A stretch of DNA of 43,200 bases from Hespellia sp. (GTDB lineage: Bacteria; Bacillota; Clostridia; Lachnospirales; Lachnospiraceae). A program made the translations under genes and the position numbers. The notes beneath the pieces are model-generated. The model was not told the origin of the DNA and did no database searches. It saw only the letters and a list, made by a program, of their open reading frames with translations. Location of the stretch: assembly GCA_022790755.1 (NCBI GenBank), contig JAAVXR010000045.1, positions 1 through 43,200 of the forward strand, in the 5' to 3' direction. The first letter of the stretch is position 1; each line of letters starts with the position of its first letter. Below, piece after piece: positions 33,347 to 42,328 of this stretch.

Positions 33347-34648
33347 ATGTTCTCAAAGCTGCCGGGCCTGATTCAGAAGGCGGATACTGTAAATTATATT
33401 GGAAAAATTGAAAATGTCGTAGGAATGGCGATGGAGTCTTCCGGACATCGGGCAAGTATCGGTGATATTGCAATGGTGTATAATGAGGAAGAACATAGGC
33501 AAATCCCGGCGGAAGTCGTAGGCTTTCGAGATGACAGAATGCAGTTGATGTCTTATGAGAACGTCAGTGGTATTACGGCTGGGAGTTTTGTCCGCAATAC
33601 AAAAAGGCGGCTAAAAATCCCAGTTGGAGAATTTTTAAGAGGGCGAATTATTGATGCGAAGGGGCAGCCGATGGATGATTTCGGGCCATTTCCATCTCCT
33701 AGATATTATTATGTAGAGAATACCTACATCAATCCATTGACGAGGCCGCCGATTACGGATACGTTGGAGTTTGGTGTAAAGGCAATCGACGGGTTGAATA
33801 CGATAGGAAAAGGACAGCGTATCGGTATTTTTGCCGGAAGCGGTGTCGGCAAAAGTACTTTGTTAGGTATGATTGCCAAGAATGTAAAAGCAGATATCAA
33901 TGTAATCGCACTGGTCGGAGAGCGAGGCCGCGAGGTTCGGGAGTTTATAGAAAAAGATTTGGGACCGGAAGGGTTGAAGCGAAGTGTTCTTGTGGTTGCT
34001 ACTTCCGATCAACCGGCAATGCTTCGCCAGAAATGTCCGCTTGTTGCGACTACCATTGCAGAATATTTTAAAGATCAGGGAAAAGACGTTCTGTTGATGA
34101 TGGATTCACTGACGAGATTTGCTATGGCGCAGCGAGAGATCGGGCTTGCAATCGGAGAGCCGCCGGTTGCAAGAGGTTATACCCCTTCTATTTATGCAGA
34201 GTTTCCGAAGCTTCTGGAACGTAGTGGAAAGTTCGAACGCGGTTCTATCACAGGAGTTTATACGGTGCTGGTAGAAGGAGACGATACAAATGAGCCGATT
34301 GCCGATACTGTTCGAGGTATCTTGGATGGACATATCGTGCTTACCCGGAAACTGGCAAATGAGAATCATTTTCCAGCCATTGATGTCAATGCGAGTATCT
34401 CGCGACTAATGACCAATATTGTACCGCAGGAACACCGCGATGCAGCGGCAAAAATGCGGGATATCCTGAGTGTATATTCCAAGAATGAAGATCTGATTTC
34501 GATTGGTGCTTATAAGTCGGGTACGAATCCAAGATTGGATGATGCAATTTCCAGGATTGACAAGGTGAATGCATTTTTAATGCAGGGGATTGATGAAAGT
34601 TTTTCCATAGAAGAATCCCTGCAGATGATGCAGAAGATTATGAAATAG
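33347..34648 (+). CDS. fliI: Flagellum-specific ATP synthase FliI
   Basis: FliI is the hexameric ATPase that prepares flagellar export substrates. The 433-residue protein has Walker A GIFAGSGVGKSTLLGMIAKN at about residues 160-179, the VALVGERGREVREFIEKDLG stretch, Walker B LLMMDSLTRFAMAQREIGLA, and the GYTPSIYAEFPKLLERSGKF motif. It belongs to the F1-beta-like ATPase family; the gene position between fliH and fliJ marks it as flagellar. The length is normal. Confidence 0.97.
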   Translation: MFSKLPGLIQKADTVNYIGKIENVVGMAMESSGHRASIGDIAMVYNEEEHRQIPAEVVGFRDDRMQLMSYENVSGITAGSFVRNTKRRLKIPVGEFLRGRIIDAKGQPMDDFGPFPSPRYYYVENTYINPLTRPPITDTLEFGVKAIDGLNTIGKGQRIGIFAGSGVGKSTLLGMIAKNVKADINVIALVGERGREVREFIEKDLGPEGLKRSVLVVATSDQPAMLRQKCPLVATTIAEYFKDQGKDVLLMMDSLTRFAMAQREIGLAIGEPPVARGYTPSIYAEFPKLLERSGKFERGSITGVYTVLVEGDDTNEPIADTVRGILDGHIVLTRKLANENHFPAIDVNASISRLMTNIVPQEHRDAAAKMRDILSVYSKNEDLISIGAYKSGTNPRLDDAISRIDKVNAFLMQGIDESFSIEESLQMMQKIMK

Positions 34649-34685
34649 TTTGATAACTTGATAATAGCAGACCGGGGGTATACGG

Positions 34686-35138
34686 GTGAAAAAGTTCTTT
34701 TTTGCTTTGGACACAGTATTGAGTTATAAAGAACAAGTGTTAGATGGGCTAAAGGCAGAACATGCCCGAATTCTGGCAAAGATCAGAGATTGTGAGAGAG
34801 CGATTCAAGAATTGGAACAGGAATATGCTCGTTGTACGGCCTTGTTTCGGGAAAATCAAGTAAAAGGAATGAAAATTAATGAGATTCAGACGTATGAGAA
34901 TTATCTGGAATCACTGAGATTGAAAATACGAAGGAAACTAGAGCAGTTGGCGCAGCTTCAGAAGCAGGAAGAAGAAAAGCGCGCCGAGGTGGTTAGGGCA
35001 AAGCAGGAAACATCATCTATTGATAAGCTGAAAGAGAAGAAAAAGTGGGAATATGATAAGATGGTACAAAAAGAGGATGAGCAGTTTATCGAGGAATATG
35101 TGACGACACAGAAAGCCATGACCCGATTGAAAGGGTAA
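34686..35138 (+). CDS. fliJ: Flagellar export chaperone FliJ
   Basis: FliJ forms an antiparallel coiled coil that acts like the central stalk of the export ATPase and escorts export chaperones. The 150-residue product is almost entirely charged coiled coil (FFFALDTVLSYKEQVLDGLK at the start; KLKEKKKWEYDKMVQKEDEQ near the end), which fits FliJ; identification rests on this and on the place after fliI. The start is a GTG; the ribosome binding site is weak (CGGG region). Confidence 0.9.
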   Translation: MKKFFFALDTVLSYKEQVLDGLKAEHARILAKIRDCERAIQELEQEYARCTALFRENQVKGMKINEIQTYENYLESLRLKIRRKLEQLAQLQKQEEEKRAEVVRAKQETSSIDKLKEKKKWEYDKMVQKEDEQFIEEYVTTQKAMTRLKG

Positions 35139-35189
35139 TACTGCATTGCAGATTACTATATAGAATTCAAAGAGAAAGGAGGAAGACCT

Positions 35190-36377
35190 ATGGACAGTGT
35201 AAGCGTCAAGACGATGGATCTTGTGGGAAGCCAGACTGTAAAAGGTGGTCAGTCATCATCCAAGACGTCGGTTGTGAATGACGATTTTCGGAAGTTATTG
35301 CAAAGTAATCAAGAAAAAAAGCAGGAGACGACAAAAGAAACAAATGATTCAAAAGATGCAGGCTCTGGTGCAGAGGAAATTGAGGATGTAAAAGAAAACA
35401 AACCGGCAATGACAGATGGAGATGAATCAAAGACTGAGACAACGGAAACCGAGAATAAGACGGATGAACTTGCGGCGGCGTATCAGATGAGCCAGAACAT
35501 GCGGCCGGAAATTTTCGTGCAGATAGTTCAGGGAACTGTAGCAGAAAATCCAGCAGAATCAATTCTCTTGATTCCGACAGAAGAACAGACCATGTTTGCT
35601 GAAGAAGTAGAGATTGGCGTTCAGATGTCGACGTTGGAAGGGGCCGTACAAATGCCGGAAGAACTGCCGAAGAATGGAAAGACAGTCAAAGCGACGGATG
35701 TTCCAGTGGATAATCGTGTGGGAGAATCTGAGCAGAAACAATTTGCAGCTCCAGTACAACAGGAGACGGAAAACTTTGCAGAGACGGCTGTTGCAGGTAA
35801 AACTGAGGCAAGACAGACAGTGGGAAAAACAGAAAAATCGCAGCAGACAGTGGAAATAATAGATGATCAGTCTGTTATGAGTTCTCATGGAACACCGCAA
35901 AATTCCGCACATATTCAGACATTGCAGGAACAGCCCAAAGAGCAGGTTACCGTATATGTATCACAGCCCAAGGAATTACCGGAGAAAATCGGAAACCAAC
36001 TTTTGACAAAGATGGTGGAAGGAGTTCGGGAACTGGAAGTTCAAATTGAACCTCAGAACCTTGGCAAGATTGCGGTTAAAGTTCTGTATTCGGCAAATCA
36101 GGCGACGATCTCCATTATTTGTTCTGAGAAAAAGACAATGGAAATGTTGGGGAATCATGCCAGAGAGATCGGAGATATGATTGACAGAAATTTGGGTGGA
36201 ACCACAACGATTATTGTGGAGAAACAGGAAAACGATTATCTGAACCAGTCGAGAGATGGGAACAATCAGTCAGAGCAAAACGAAGAACAGCAGAAGAAGC
36301 AGGAAAAAGAGCAGTCCCAGGATACAACAGAAGCCGGAGAATTTCTCCAGAAACTTCGGTTAGGACTCGTTAATTAG
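35190..36377 (+). CDS. fliK: Flagellar hook-length control protein FliK
   Basis: FliK is exported as a ruler and switches export from hook to filament. The 395-residue protein has a long low-complexity N-terminal part rich in Glu, Thr, Lys and Gln, and a folded C-terminal hook-length domain (about 270-355) with LEVQIEPQNLGKIAVKVLYS and IEPQNLG, the family core motif. The extreme end is Gln/Glu-rich. The length is within the variable range. It follows fliJ by 51 bases with an AAAGGAGG site. Confidence 0.9.
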   Translation: MDSVSVKTMDLVGSQTVKGGQSSSKTSVVNDDFRKLLQSNQEKKQETTKETNDSKDAGSGAEEIEDVKENKPAMTDGDESKTETTETENKTDELAAAYQMSQNMRPEIFVQIVQGTVAENPAESILLIPTEEQTMFAEEVEIGVQMSTLEGAVQMPEELPKNGKTVKATDVPVDNRVGESEQKQFAAPVQQETENFAETAVAGKTEARQTVGKTEKSQQTVEIIDDQSVMSSHGTPQNSAHIQTLQEQPKEQVTVYVSQPKELPEKIGNQLLTKMVEGVRELEVQIEPQNLGKIAVKVLYSANQATISIICSEKKTMEMLGNHAREIGDMIDRNLGGTTTIIVEKQENDYLNQSRDGNNQSEQNEEQQKKQEKEQSQDTTEAGEFLQKLRLGLVN

Positions 36378-36406
36378 AAAGATTTAGAAAGGAGAGAAAT
36401 GAGAAA

Positions 36407-36910
36407 ATGGCATCAGTAGATTTGGCAAGTGCAGTAGCAAATTATATCTATGATGAAACGCTGACTACTCAGACGACAGCGGTAGCAAATAACAGCGAGA
36501 TGACAATGGATGATTTCTGGCAGTTGATTGCGGCTCAGCTTCGGTATCAGGATATGAATGATCCGATGAGTAACTCGGATATGATGAATCAGATGACGTC
36601 CATGGCATCCATGAATTCCATGTCGCAGATGGCAGAGGCAGTGAAGAATCTGGCAGCCGTGACGAACAATCAGTCAGTGGTAACGCTTACCGCGTATTCG
36701 ACCGGATTACTTGGAAAAGAAGTAACCGTTGCGATCAAAGATGATAAGGGTGAAGTGACCGGAGAGAAAAAAGGAACGGTGACAGGAATTGACCTTACAG
36801 GCTCTCAATACGTATATATCGACGGTGAAAAATATGAGCTGGCTCAGGTAATGGCGGTAGGAGATATCCCGAAGAAAGAAGAGGAGTCGGAAGCAGGAGC
36901 AGAAGCATAG
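36407..36910 (+). CDS. flgD: Flagellar hook-assembly scaffold FlgD
   Basis: FlgD caps the growing hook and is lost when the hook is complete. The N-terminal cap domain is visible: MTMDDFWQLIAAQLRYQDMN then MSNSDMMNQMTSMASMNSMS. At 167 residues it is shorter than enterobacterial FlgD (about 230), and the C-terminal part is a small beta-rich domain (LLGKEVTVAIKDDKGEVTGE, VTGIDLTGSQYVYIDGEKYE) with an acidic tail. Short forms are common in Clostridia. It is followed by the TIGR02530-type gene. Confidence 0.93.
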   Translation: MASVDLASAVANYIYDETLTTQTTAVANNSEMTMDDFWQLIAAQLRYQDMNDPMSNSDMMNQMTSMASMNSMSQMAEAVKNLAAVTNNQSVVTLTAYSTGLLGKEVTVAIKDDKGEVTGEKKGTVTGIDLTGSQYVYIDGEKYELAQVMAVGDIPKKEEESEAGAEA

Positions 36911-36932
36911 GCGTATCGGTGGAAAGAAAGAG

Positions 36933-37340
36933 ATGGTGAATAAGATGAGCAGAATAAATCAATTTACCAATGTTGGTGCATTACAATTGCAGCATGCATC
37001 TGCGCAATTGCAGCCCAAGACAGTCACCAATGCGAAAAGTAATATTCCATTTGCGGACCTTCTGAATCAAAAGGCAGGAAATAGTCAGTCTCTGAAGTTT
37101 TCCAAACATGCCACGCAGCGAGTGCAGGAAAGAGGCATTGAAGTGACAGAAGGGCTTTTATCAGATTTGAGTCAGGCGGTGCAAAAAGCACGGGAAAAGG
37201 GTGCAAAAGATGTAGTTGTGATTGGTCAAAATGGTGCGTTTATTGTAAATGTTCCAAGTAATGTTGTAATCACTACGATGACTGGAACAGAAATGAAAGA
37301 AAATATTTTTACAAATATCGACAGTGCTGTTTTAATATAA
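36933..37340 (+). CDS. Flagellar operon protein, TIGR02530 type
   Basis: This 135-residue protein belongs to a family found between flgD and flgE in many Firmicute flagellar operons. The core is LKFSKHATQRVQERGIEVTE then LSQAVQKAREKGAKDVVVIG and AFIVNVPSNVVITTM. Its job is not well defined; a role in hook assembly or export is inferred from location. Two in-frame starts (36933 and 36945) are possible. The end lies about 80 bases before flgE. Confidence 0.88.
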   Translation: MVNKMSRINQFTNVGALQLQHASAQLQPKTVTNAKSNIPFADLLNQKAGNSQSLKFSKHATQRVQERGIEVTEGLLSDLSQAVQKAREKGAKDVVVIGQNGAFIVNVPSNVVITTMTGTEMKENIFTNIDSAVLI

Positions 37341-37421
37341 GCCGGACCATATATGGAGGCTTTGTATCTGTATGACTTGCAGATACAGATGACAGCAGAA
37401 TGGGAAAGGAAGTATGCTATT

Positions 37422-38834
37422 ATGGTTAGATCTATGATTGCGGGAGTCGCAGGACTCAAGACACATCAATCAAAGCTGGATGTGATCGGTAATAACATTG
37501 CAAATGTTAACACATGGAGTTTCAAGGCTGGAAGCTTTAACTTTCAGGATTCTATGTATACAAATTCATTGAACAGTGCGTCAGGAGACGTTACAGCAGG
37601 GAGCGCCGGTGGACGAAATCCATCTCAGGTGGGATATGGTACGACTACAAGTTCCATTACATCAGTATATACGACAGGAGCGCCATCCCCGTCCTCCAAT
37701 CCGTTGGATTGTATGATCGACGGAACCGGACTTTTCTTGGTGGGAAATATGATTAATGGTACTTTTACAAGTATTGAAGGTTCCGGATTATTCCTGTCAC
37801 GTGTTGGTATCTTCCGTCCGGATAACAATGGATATCTGGTAGATGACCAGAGAAGTTACGTGTATGGATATGCACTGGTGGAAGGTACTGGTATTCCGGA
37901 AATACCAGCGAAGAATGCACAGTATCAGTATACGGGAGCAGGAGCAACATTTAGTTCAACGGCTAATGCCAATGGAAAATATCTGGTGACAATTGGTGGG
38001 ATTACAGTAGAAAGTACTAGTGATCAGCCAAAGAATCAGGTGCAGGATTGGATAGCGAAAGTGGCCGGCAAAGAATCGTTTGATACAGTTCAGGCAGATG
38101 GAACAGCGGTACATTATGGCCCGGATGCAGATGGCAATTATAATACAACCACTAATTTGGAAAATCCATTTAAGGACTATAATGTCGCATATAATAATTA
38201 TAATGTCGCAGATGCTGCAACTGGAGCTGGAACAGTAAATTTAACGATAACAAAGAAGACAACCGGGCCAGATCCCAGTGGTGGAACAGGGGGAACAGCA
38301 ACTTCTGCGGATAAGTTGGCTGCGGCTATGGCGGCCACTGCAGTTCCCACTGGGGCTAATCCCATGCAGGTTAAGACTATCGAAGAAGGTAACCTCCGCG
38401 AGGCTCCAATCGACGCTGAGTATGCAACCGAGTTGTCAACACTTCGTATTCCGATTGATCCGACGACTGGTGCTCGGTATGATATTCAAAGCTACTCTAT
38501 CAGCGAGGATGGCATCATCACCGGTATCGACCGTGACAACCGTGTAATTTCCATCGGACAGCTTTGTCTGGTATCGGTGGAGAATCCGAACGGTCTGGAG
38601 AAGACGAACGGATATTATTATACCATCGGAGATAATGCCGGAAGAATAGAACCGACAGTTCCAAATGGTGGGCCAGTTGGAAAGATCAAGGGTGGAATGT
38701 TGGAGATGGCCAATGTAGACTTGGCCAATGAGTTTTCCAATATGATTACGACTCAGAGAGGATTCCAGGCTAACTCCAAGATCATTACGGTCACGGACGA
38801 AATGCTGCAGGAACTTGTAAATATGAAACGTTAA
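37422..38834 (+). CDS. flgE: Flagellar hook protein FlgE
   Basis: FlgE polymerises into the flexible hook outside the cell. The 470-residue protein has the N-terminal rod/hook motif (MIAGVAGLKTHQSKLDVIGN then NIANVNTWSFKAGSFNFQDS), a variable Gly/Thr/Ala-rich middle exposed on the hook, and the conserved C terminus (VDLANEFSNMITTQRGFQAN SK, then VTDEMLQELVNMKR). The frame is open to 37353, but ATG 37422 has AAGGAAG upstream and gives the family start. A small perfect hairpin, GTATCTG/CAGATAC (37364-37386), sits about 35 bases before the start. Confidence 0.96.
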   Translation: MVRSMIAGVAGLKTHQSKLDVIGNNIANVNTWSFKAGSFNFQDSMYTNSLNSASGDVTAGSAGGRNPSQVGYGTTTSSITSVYTTGAPSPSSNPLDCMIDGTGLFLVGNMINGTFTSIEGSGLFLSRVGIFRPDNNGYLVDDQRSYVYGYALVEGTGIPEIPAKNAQYQYTGAGATFSSTANANGKYLVTIGGITVESTSDQPKNQVQDWIAKVAGKESFDTVQADGTAVHYGPDADGNYNTTTNLENPFKDYNVAYNNYNVADAATGAGTVNLTITKKTTGPDPSGGTGGTATSADKLAAAMAATAVPTGANPMQVKTIEEGNLREAPIDAEYATELSTLRIPIDPTTGARYDIQSYSISEDGIITGIDRDNRVISIGQLCLVSVENPNGLEKTNGYYYTIGDNAGRIEPTVPNGGPVGKIKGGMLEMANVDLANEFSNMITTQRGFQANSKIITVTDEMLQELVNMKR

Positions 38835-38919
38835 TAAATCATTCTGAAGACATGTACATACCGGGGCCATGCGTGGCATGGTTCTCGGCATGTCTCTGGA
38901 AAATGAAAGGGTCTGTATT

Positions 38920-39117
38920 ATGATAATACTGACAAAACTAAATGACGAACCAATTGTACTGAATTGTGCACAGATTGAGTCGGTAGAATTGATACCAGAG
39001 TCCAAGGTCGTCATGATGAATGGAAGATTCTTCATCGTAAAAGAAAGTGCGGAAGAGATTATTGCGAAAACAATTGATTACAATAGAAAATTTCATTGTG
39101 GTCATCAGGATAAATAG
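38920..39117 (+). CDS. flbD: Flagellar protein FlbD
   Basis: FlbD is a small protein found between flgE and motA in many Firmicutes; it is not the Caulobacter regulator of the same name. The 65-residue product has the typical start MIILTKLNDEPIVLNCAQIE and the mid-part ESVELIPESKVVMMNGRFFI, then VKESAEEIIAKTIDYNRKF. The frame is open to 38869; ATG 38920 follows GAAAGGG. Function is poorly known; a role in hook or motor assembly is assumed. Confidence 0.92.
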   Translation: MIILTKLNDEPIVLNCAQIESVELIPESKVVMMNGRFFIVKESAEEIIAKTIDYNRKFHCGHQDK

Positions 39118-39137
39118 AAATAAGGTGGTGAGAGAGC

Positions 39138-39974
39138 GTGGATATCACTAGTATTTTAGGCTTGGTAATAGGAATTGTATTGATCGTGTTCGTGGGTATC
39201 AGTCCGGCGAAACTCGGAAATTTTTGGGACGGTGCCAGTGTTGCGATCGTTTTGGGTGGTGCGGTTGCTGCGGTAATTGCAAGTTATCCTTTAGGAATGC
39301 TCAAAAGTTTGCTGAAACATTTTAAACTCTTGTTTCAGGGGAATCGCTATGATGTGGGAGCACTGATTGATACGCTTGTGGAGATGGCACAGCTTGCCAG
39401 AAAGAATGGTCTTCTGGCATTGGAAGAAAAAGCAAATGAACTGGATGATATGTTTTTCAAACAGGGAATTATGCTGATCGTCGATGCGACGGAACCGGAA
39501 GAGGTTCGCTCTATGTTGGAGAACGAACTGGATGTGATGGCATCAAGACATGATGAGTCCCGAGGAATTTGGGAAAAGGCAGCGGCATATGCACCGGCTT
39601 TTGGTATGATTGGTACACTGGTCGGTCTGGTAAACATGCTGAAAGAGATGGATGTGGAGTCCGGTGGAGCTTCTGGAATTGGTCCGGCTATGGCGACAGC
39701 TTTGATTACAACATTCTATGGCTGTGTGCTTGCACATCTGCTTTTCTCACCGATTGCAAAAAAACTCAGTATCCGCAATGAAGAAGAATTGTTATATAAG
39801 CAAATTATGATAGAAGGAATCCTGGCAATTCAAGCTGGAGACAATCCAAAGTTTCTGAAGGAAAAACTTGTCACATATCTGGCTCAGGGTACCCGTGCAA
39901 AGATCCTTGATCAGGAAGGTGAAGGCGGTGGCGGCAAAAAAGGCAAGAAGGGTAAGAAAGGTGATGACGAGTAA
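39138..39974 (+). CDS. motA: Flagellar stator proton channel MotA
   Basis: MotA with MotB forms the ion channel that drives rotation. The 278-residue protein has four hydrophobic segments: MDITSILGLVIGIVLIVFVG at the start and PAFGMIGTLVGLVNMLKEMD in the second half. LEEKANELDDMFFKQGIMLI lies in the cytoplasmic loop that meets FliG. The C terminus is Gly/Lys-rich (GEGGGGKKGKKGKKGDDE). The start is GTG with an AAGGTGG site. Whether the ion is H+ or Na+ is not decided by sequence alone. Confidence 0.95.
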   Translation: MDITSILGLVIGIVLIVFVGISPAKLGNFWDGASVAIVLGGAVAAVIASYPLGMLKSLLKHFKLLFQGNRYDVGALIDTLVEMAQLARKNGLLALEEKANELDDMFFKQGIMLIVDATEPEEVRSMLENELDVMASRHDESRGIWEKAAAYAPAFGMIGTLVGLVNMLKEMDVESGGASGIGPAMATALITTFYGCVLAHLLFSPIAKKLSIRNEEELLYKQIMIEGILAIQAGDNPKFLKEKLVTYLAQGTRAKILDQEGEGGGGKKGKKGKKGDDE

Positions 39975-39988
39975 GACGGGAGGAAGCT

Positions 39989-40732
39989 ATGAAAAAGAGA
40001 AATAAGGCACCAGAAGCAGGCGCAAGCTGGATGGATACATACGGTGACTTAGTGACACTGTTATTGTGTTTTTTCGTTCTGTTGTACTCTATCTCCCAGG
40101 TAGATACCGCAAAGTGGGCGGCAGTGGTGAAAAGCTTCAATCCGGATGCTGTGGTTGCATCTCAGATTGTTGGAGATCTGGAGCTTGAGCCGGGAGAAGA
40201 TGATCTTCCAGGAACTGTAGATGGAGATTTTGAAGAGTTGTATGAACGATTGATGGAATCAGTGAAAAGCGCCGGACTGGAGTCGGAGGTAGAATTGTAT
40301 AAAGGCGATGGATATACCTTTATTACATTTCGTGACAGAGTGTTTTTCGATGGGGACAGCTCGATTATAAAGAATGAAGGAACGATGATTTTAGATCAGT
40401 TTGCCAATATTCTTTCCGGTGTCTCGGATTCGATTGCTGAGATTCAGGTCCTTGGGCATACAACACAGGCAGATCCCAATGTTGTAAATGAAGTAGAGTC
40501 GGATCGAGTGCTTTCGGCGGACAGATCAGCGAGGGTGGCAGCATACATCCAAGAGCGAACTTCTGTATCTCCGGATCGGATTGTATCAGTTGGGTATGGA
40601 CAGTTCCGGCCAATTGCACCGTTTGACACAGCAGAAAATCGGGCAAAGAACCGTAGAGTTGAGATGTTGATTACCAAGACGGATTCGGTAGAACATACGT
40701 TGGAAGAATACTACAGAGAAATGGGCAGATAA
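39989..40732 (+). CDS. motB: Flagellar stator protein MotB
   Basis: MotB anchors the stator to peptidoglycan. The 247-residue protein has one N-terminal membrane helix (YGDLVTLLLCFFVLLYSISQ, about 17-36) with the conserved ion-carrying Asp in GDLVTL, and a C-terminal OmpA-type domain (about 105-235) with EIQVLGHTTQADPNVVNEVE then LSADRSARVAAYIQ, and FRPIAPFDTAENRAKNRRVE. It lies 14 bases after motA. The next gene is fliM directly; no fliL is between them. Confidence 0.95.
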   Translation: MKKRNKAPEAGASWMDTYGDLVTLLLCFFVLLYSISQVDTAKWAAVVKSFNPDAVVASQIVGDLELEPGEDDLPGTVDGDFEELYERLMESVKSAGLESEVELYKGDGYTFITFRDRVFFDGDSSIIKNEGTMILDQFANILSGVSDSIAEIQVLGHTTQADPNVVNEVESDRVLSADRSARVAAYIQERTSVSPDRIVSVGYGQFRPIAPFDTAENRAKNRRVEMLITKTDSVEHTLEEYYREMGR

Positions 40733-40760
40733 AATCATGAAGTGAAAGTGGGAATGAAGG

Positions 40761-41774
40761 ATGGCAGAGGTACTAACACAAAGTCAGATAGATGCTCTTC
40801 TGAATTCAATGCAGAATACGGATGAGCCAGAAGAAGAGCCAAAACAGACCGGGCCGGAGTACAGAAAGTATGATTTCTACAGCCCTAAAAAATATACTAA
40901 AGACCGCTTGAAAATGCTTCGAAGTATTTATGATAACTATGCGAGGATTGCAACCTCACAGATTAACGGGTTGTTCCGAGTGGCGAGTGAAGTAGAAGTT
41001 GTGGGCGTGGAAGAACAGAGATATTATGAATATGGGAATGCTTTAAGTGAGACGGATGTTATTACGCTCGCAAATGTAGAACTGCAGGATCATTCTAAAA
41101 ATCCTCCCATGTTGTTTCACATAGCACCGGCGCTGATGGTAACGATGATTGATCGCATGTTAGGCGGAATGGAAACGAACGGTACCGTGGATATGTTTTA
41201 CACATATACGGATATTGAGCTTGCATTATACGAGAGGATCATTAAATATCTGGTGGGAATTACTTCAGACGTATGGGCAACTTACATTAAGTTAAAAACA
41301 AATTTTGAGCGTATTGAAGAAAATCCAAGTATGTTTCAGGGAATCAGTGTGGATGAGACCGTAGTGATTATCATGATGAAGATTCAGATGGGAGATGTAG
41401 AAGGTACAATGAACATCTGTATCCCAGGTACTCTCCTGGGGAATATCTTTGAAATTATTGATAAAACCAAACATCTTGCGGATAAAAGTGAACAGGGTGT
41501 CAGAAATAACAGGGATGACATTCTTGACAGTATTCGAGAATCTCGAATGGATGTTATGGCACAGCTTGGTACTGCGAAGTTAAATGTGGACGATGTCTAT
41601 AATCTTCGAGTGGGAGATGTCATTGATTTGAATAAACCACAGAACTCATCTGTCTCACTTCATGTGGCGGGACAGCCGTGGTTTACCGGTCAATTGGGTG
41701 TACATAACAAGAATCTCGCTGTGAAAATTGAAAACCGTATTTTGGAACCAAAGGAAGAAGATGTAGCAGTGTGA
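40761..41774 (+). CDS. fliM: Flagellar motor switch protein FliM
   Basis: FliM is the switch protein that receives phosphorylated CheY. The 337-residue product begins MAEVLTQSQIDALLNSMQNT, containing the CheY-binding segment. The middle domain has IDRMLGGMETNG, and the C-terminal SpoA-like domain, which joins FliN/FliY, has RESRMDVMAQLGTAKLNVDD then LRVGDVIDLNKPQNSSVSLH. The length is normal. It follows motB by 28 bases. The 182 bases after it contain hairpins and a possible promoter before cheY. Confidence 0.96.
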   Translation: MAEVLTQSQIDALLNSMQNTDEPEEEPKQTGPEYRKYDFYSPKKYTKDRLKMLRSIYDNYARIATSQINGLFRVASEVEVVGVEEQRYYEYGNALSETDVITLANVELQDHSKNPPMLFHIAPALMVTMIDRMLGGMETNGTVDMFYTYTDIELALYERIIKYLVGITSDVWATYIKLKTNFERIEENPSMFQGISVDETVVIIMMKIQMGDVEGTMNICIPGTLLGNIFEIIDKTKHLADKSEQGVRNNRDDILDSIRESRMDVMAQLGTAKLNVDDVYNLRVGDVIDLNKPQNSSVSLHVAGQPWFTGQLGVHNKNLAVKIENRILEPKEEDVAV

Positions 41775-41853
41775 ACAATGTCAGACAGACTTCAGAAGTC
41801 GTTTGAATAGATAAGCGGATTGAGTGTCGGCAGTAGCAGCTTCAATCGGCAAA

Positions 41854-41919
41854 CTTCTTGAACGTTGGAAGTTCAGGAAACAATATCTTCTTGAACATTA
41901 GTAGTTTAGGGAGTAAAAT
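41854..41919 (+). promoter_or_regulatory. Paired hairpins and possible promoter before cheY
   Basis: CTTCTTGAAC occurs twice, 33 bases apart (41854 and 41887). Each copy can form a small stem: CTTGAAC/GTTCAGG and CTTGAAC/GTTTAGG, both with wobble pairs. The second copy supplies TTGAAC (41891-41896), which with TAAAAT (41914-41919) 17 bases later makes a fair sigma-A promoter for cheY, flgC and fliY. Other small palindromes (GACTTC-AG-AAGTC near 41790) occur in the same 182-base spacer. Confidence 0.45.
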
Positions 41920-41956
41920 GATATTACAATGAGAATGAAAAAGTGAGGTAAAAAAG

Positions 41957-42316
41957 ATGGCTAAGATATTATTAGTAGATGATGCTGCATTTATGAGAAT
42001 GATGTTAAAGACTACACTGACACAGGCCGGTTATACGGATCTGTTTGAAGCGGAAGACGGTGTGAAGGCTGTTGAAGTGTATAGTGCGGAAAAGCCGGAC
42101 CTTGTATTTATGGATATCACCATGCCGAATAAGGATGGGCTGGAGACGCTCAAAGAGATCAAAGCGATGGACCCTGGTGCGACCATCGTGATGTGTTCTG
42201 CGATGGGGCAGGAGACGATGGTTATGGATTCTATCAAATCCGGTGCAAAGGATTTCATTGTTAAACCGTTTAAACCAGAGCGTATTCTGTCAACAGTGAA
42301 AAAAATCCTTGGTTAA
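41957..42316 (+). CDS. cheY: Chemotaxis response regulator CheY
   Basis: CheY carries the chemotaxis signal from the kinase CheA to the flagellar switch. The single receiver domain of 119 residues shows the acid pair D8-D9 (ILLVDDAAFMR), the phospho-acceptor D53 (LVFMDITMPNKDG), the Ser81 switch residue (VMCSAMGQ) and K103 (IVKPFKP). No output domain is attached. It follows fliM and precedes flgC in the motor operon, as cheY often sits beside fliY in Clostridia. It has a GTGAGGT site. Confidence 0.95.
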   Translation: MAKILLVDDAAFMRMMLKTTLTQAGYTDLFEAEDGVKAVEVYSAEKPDLVFMDITMPNKDGLETLKEIKAMDPGATIVMCSAMGQETMVMDSIKSGAKDFIVKPFKPERILSTVKKILG

Positions 42317-42328
42317 GGGAGGCCTATT

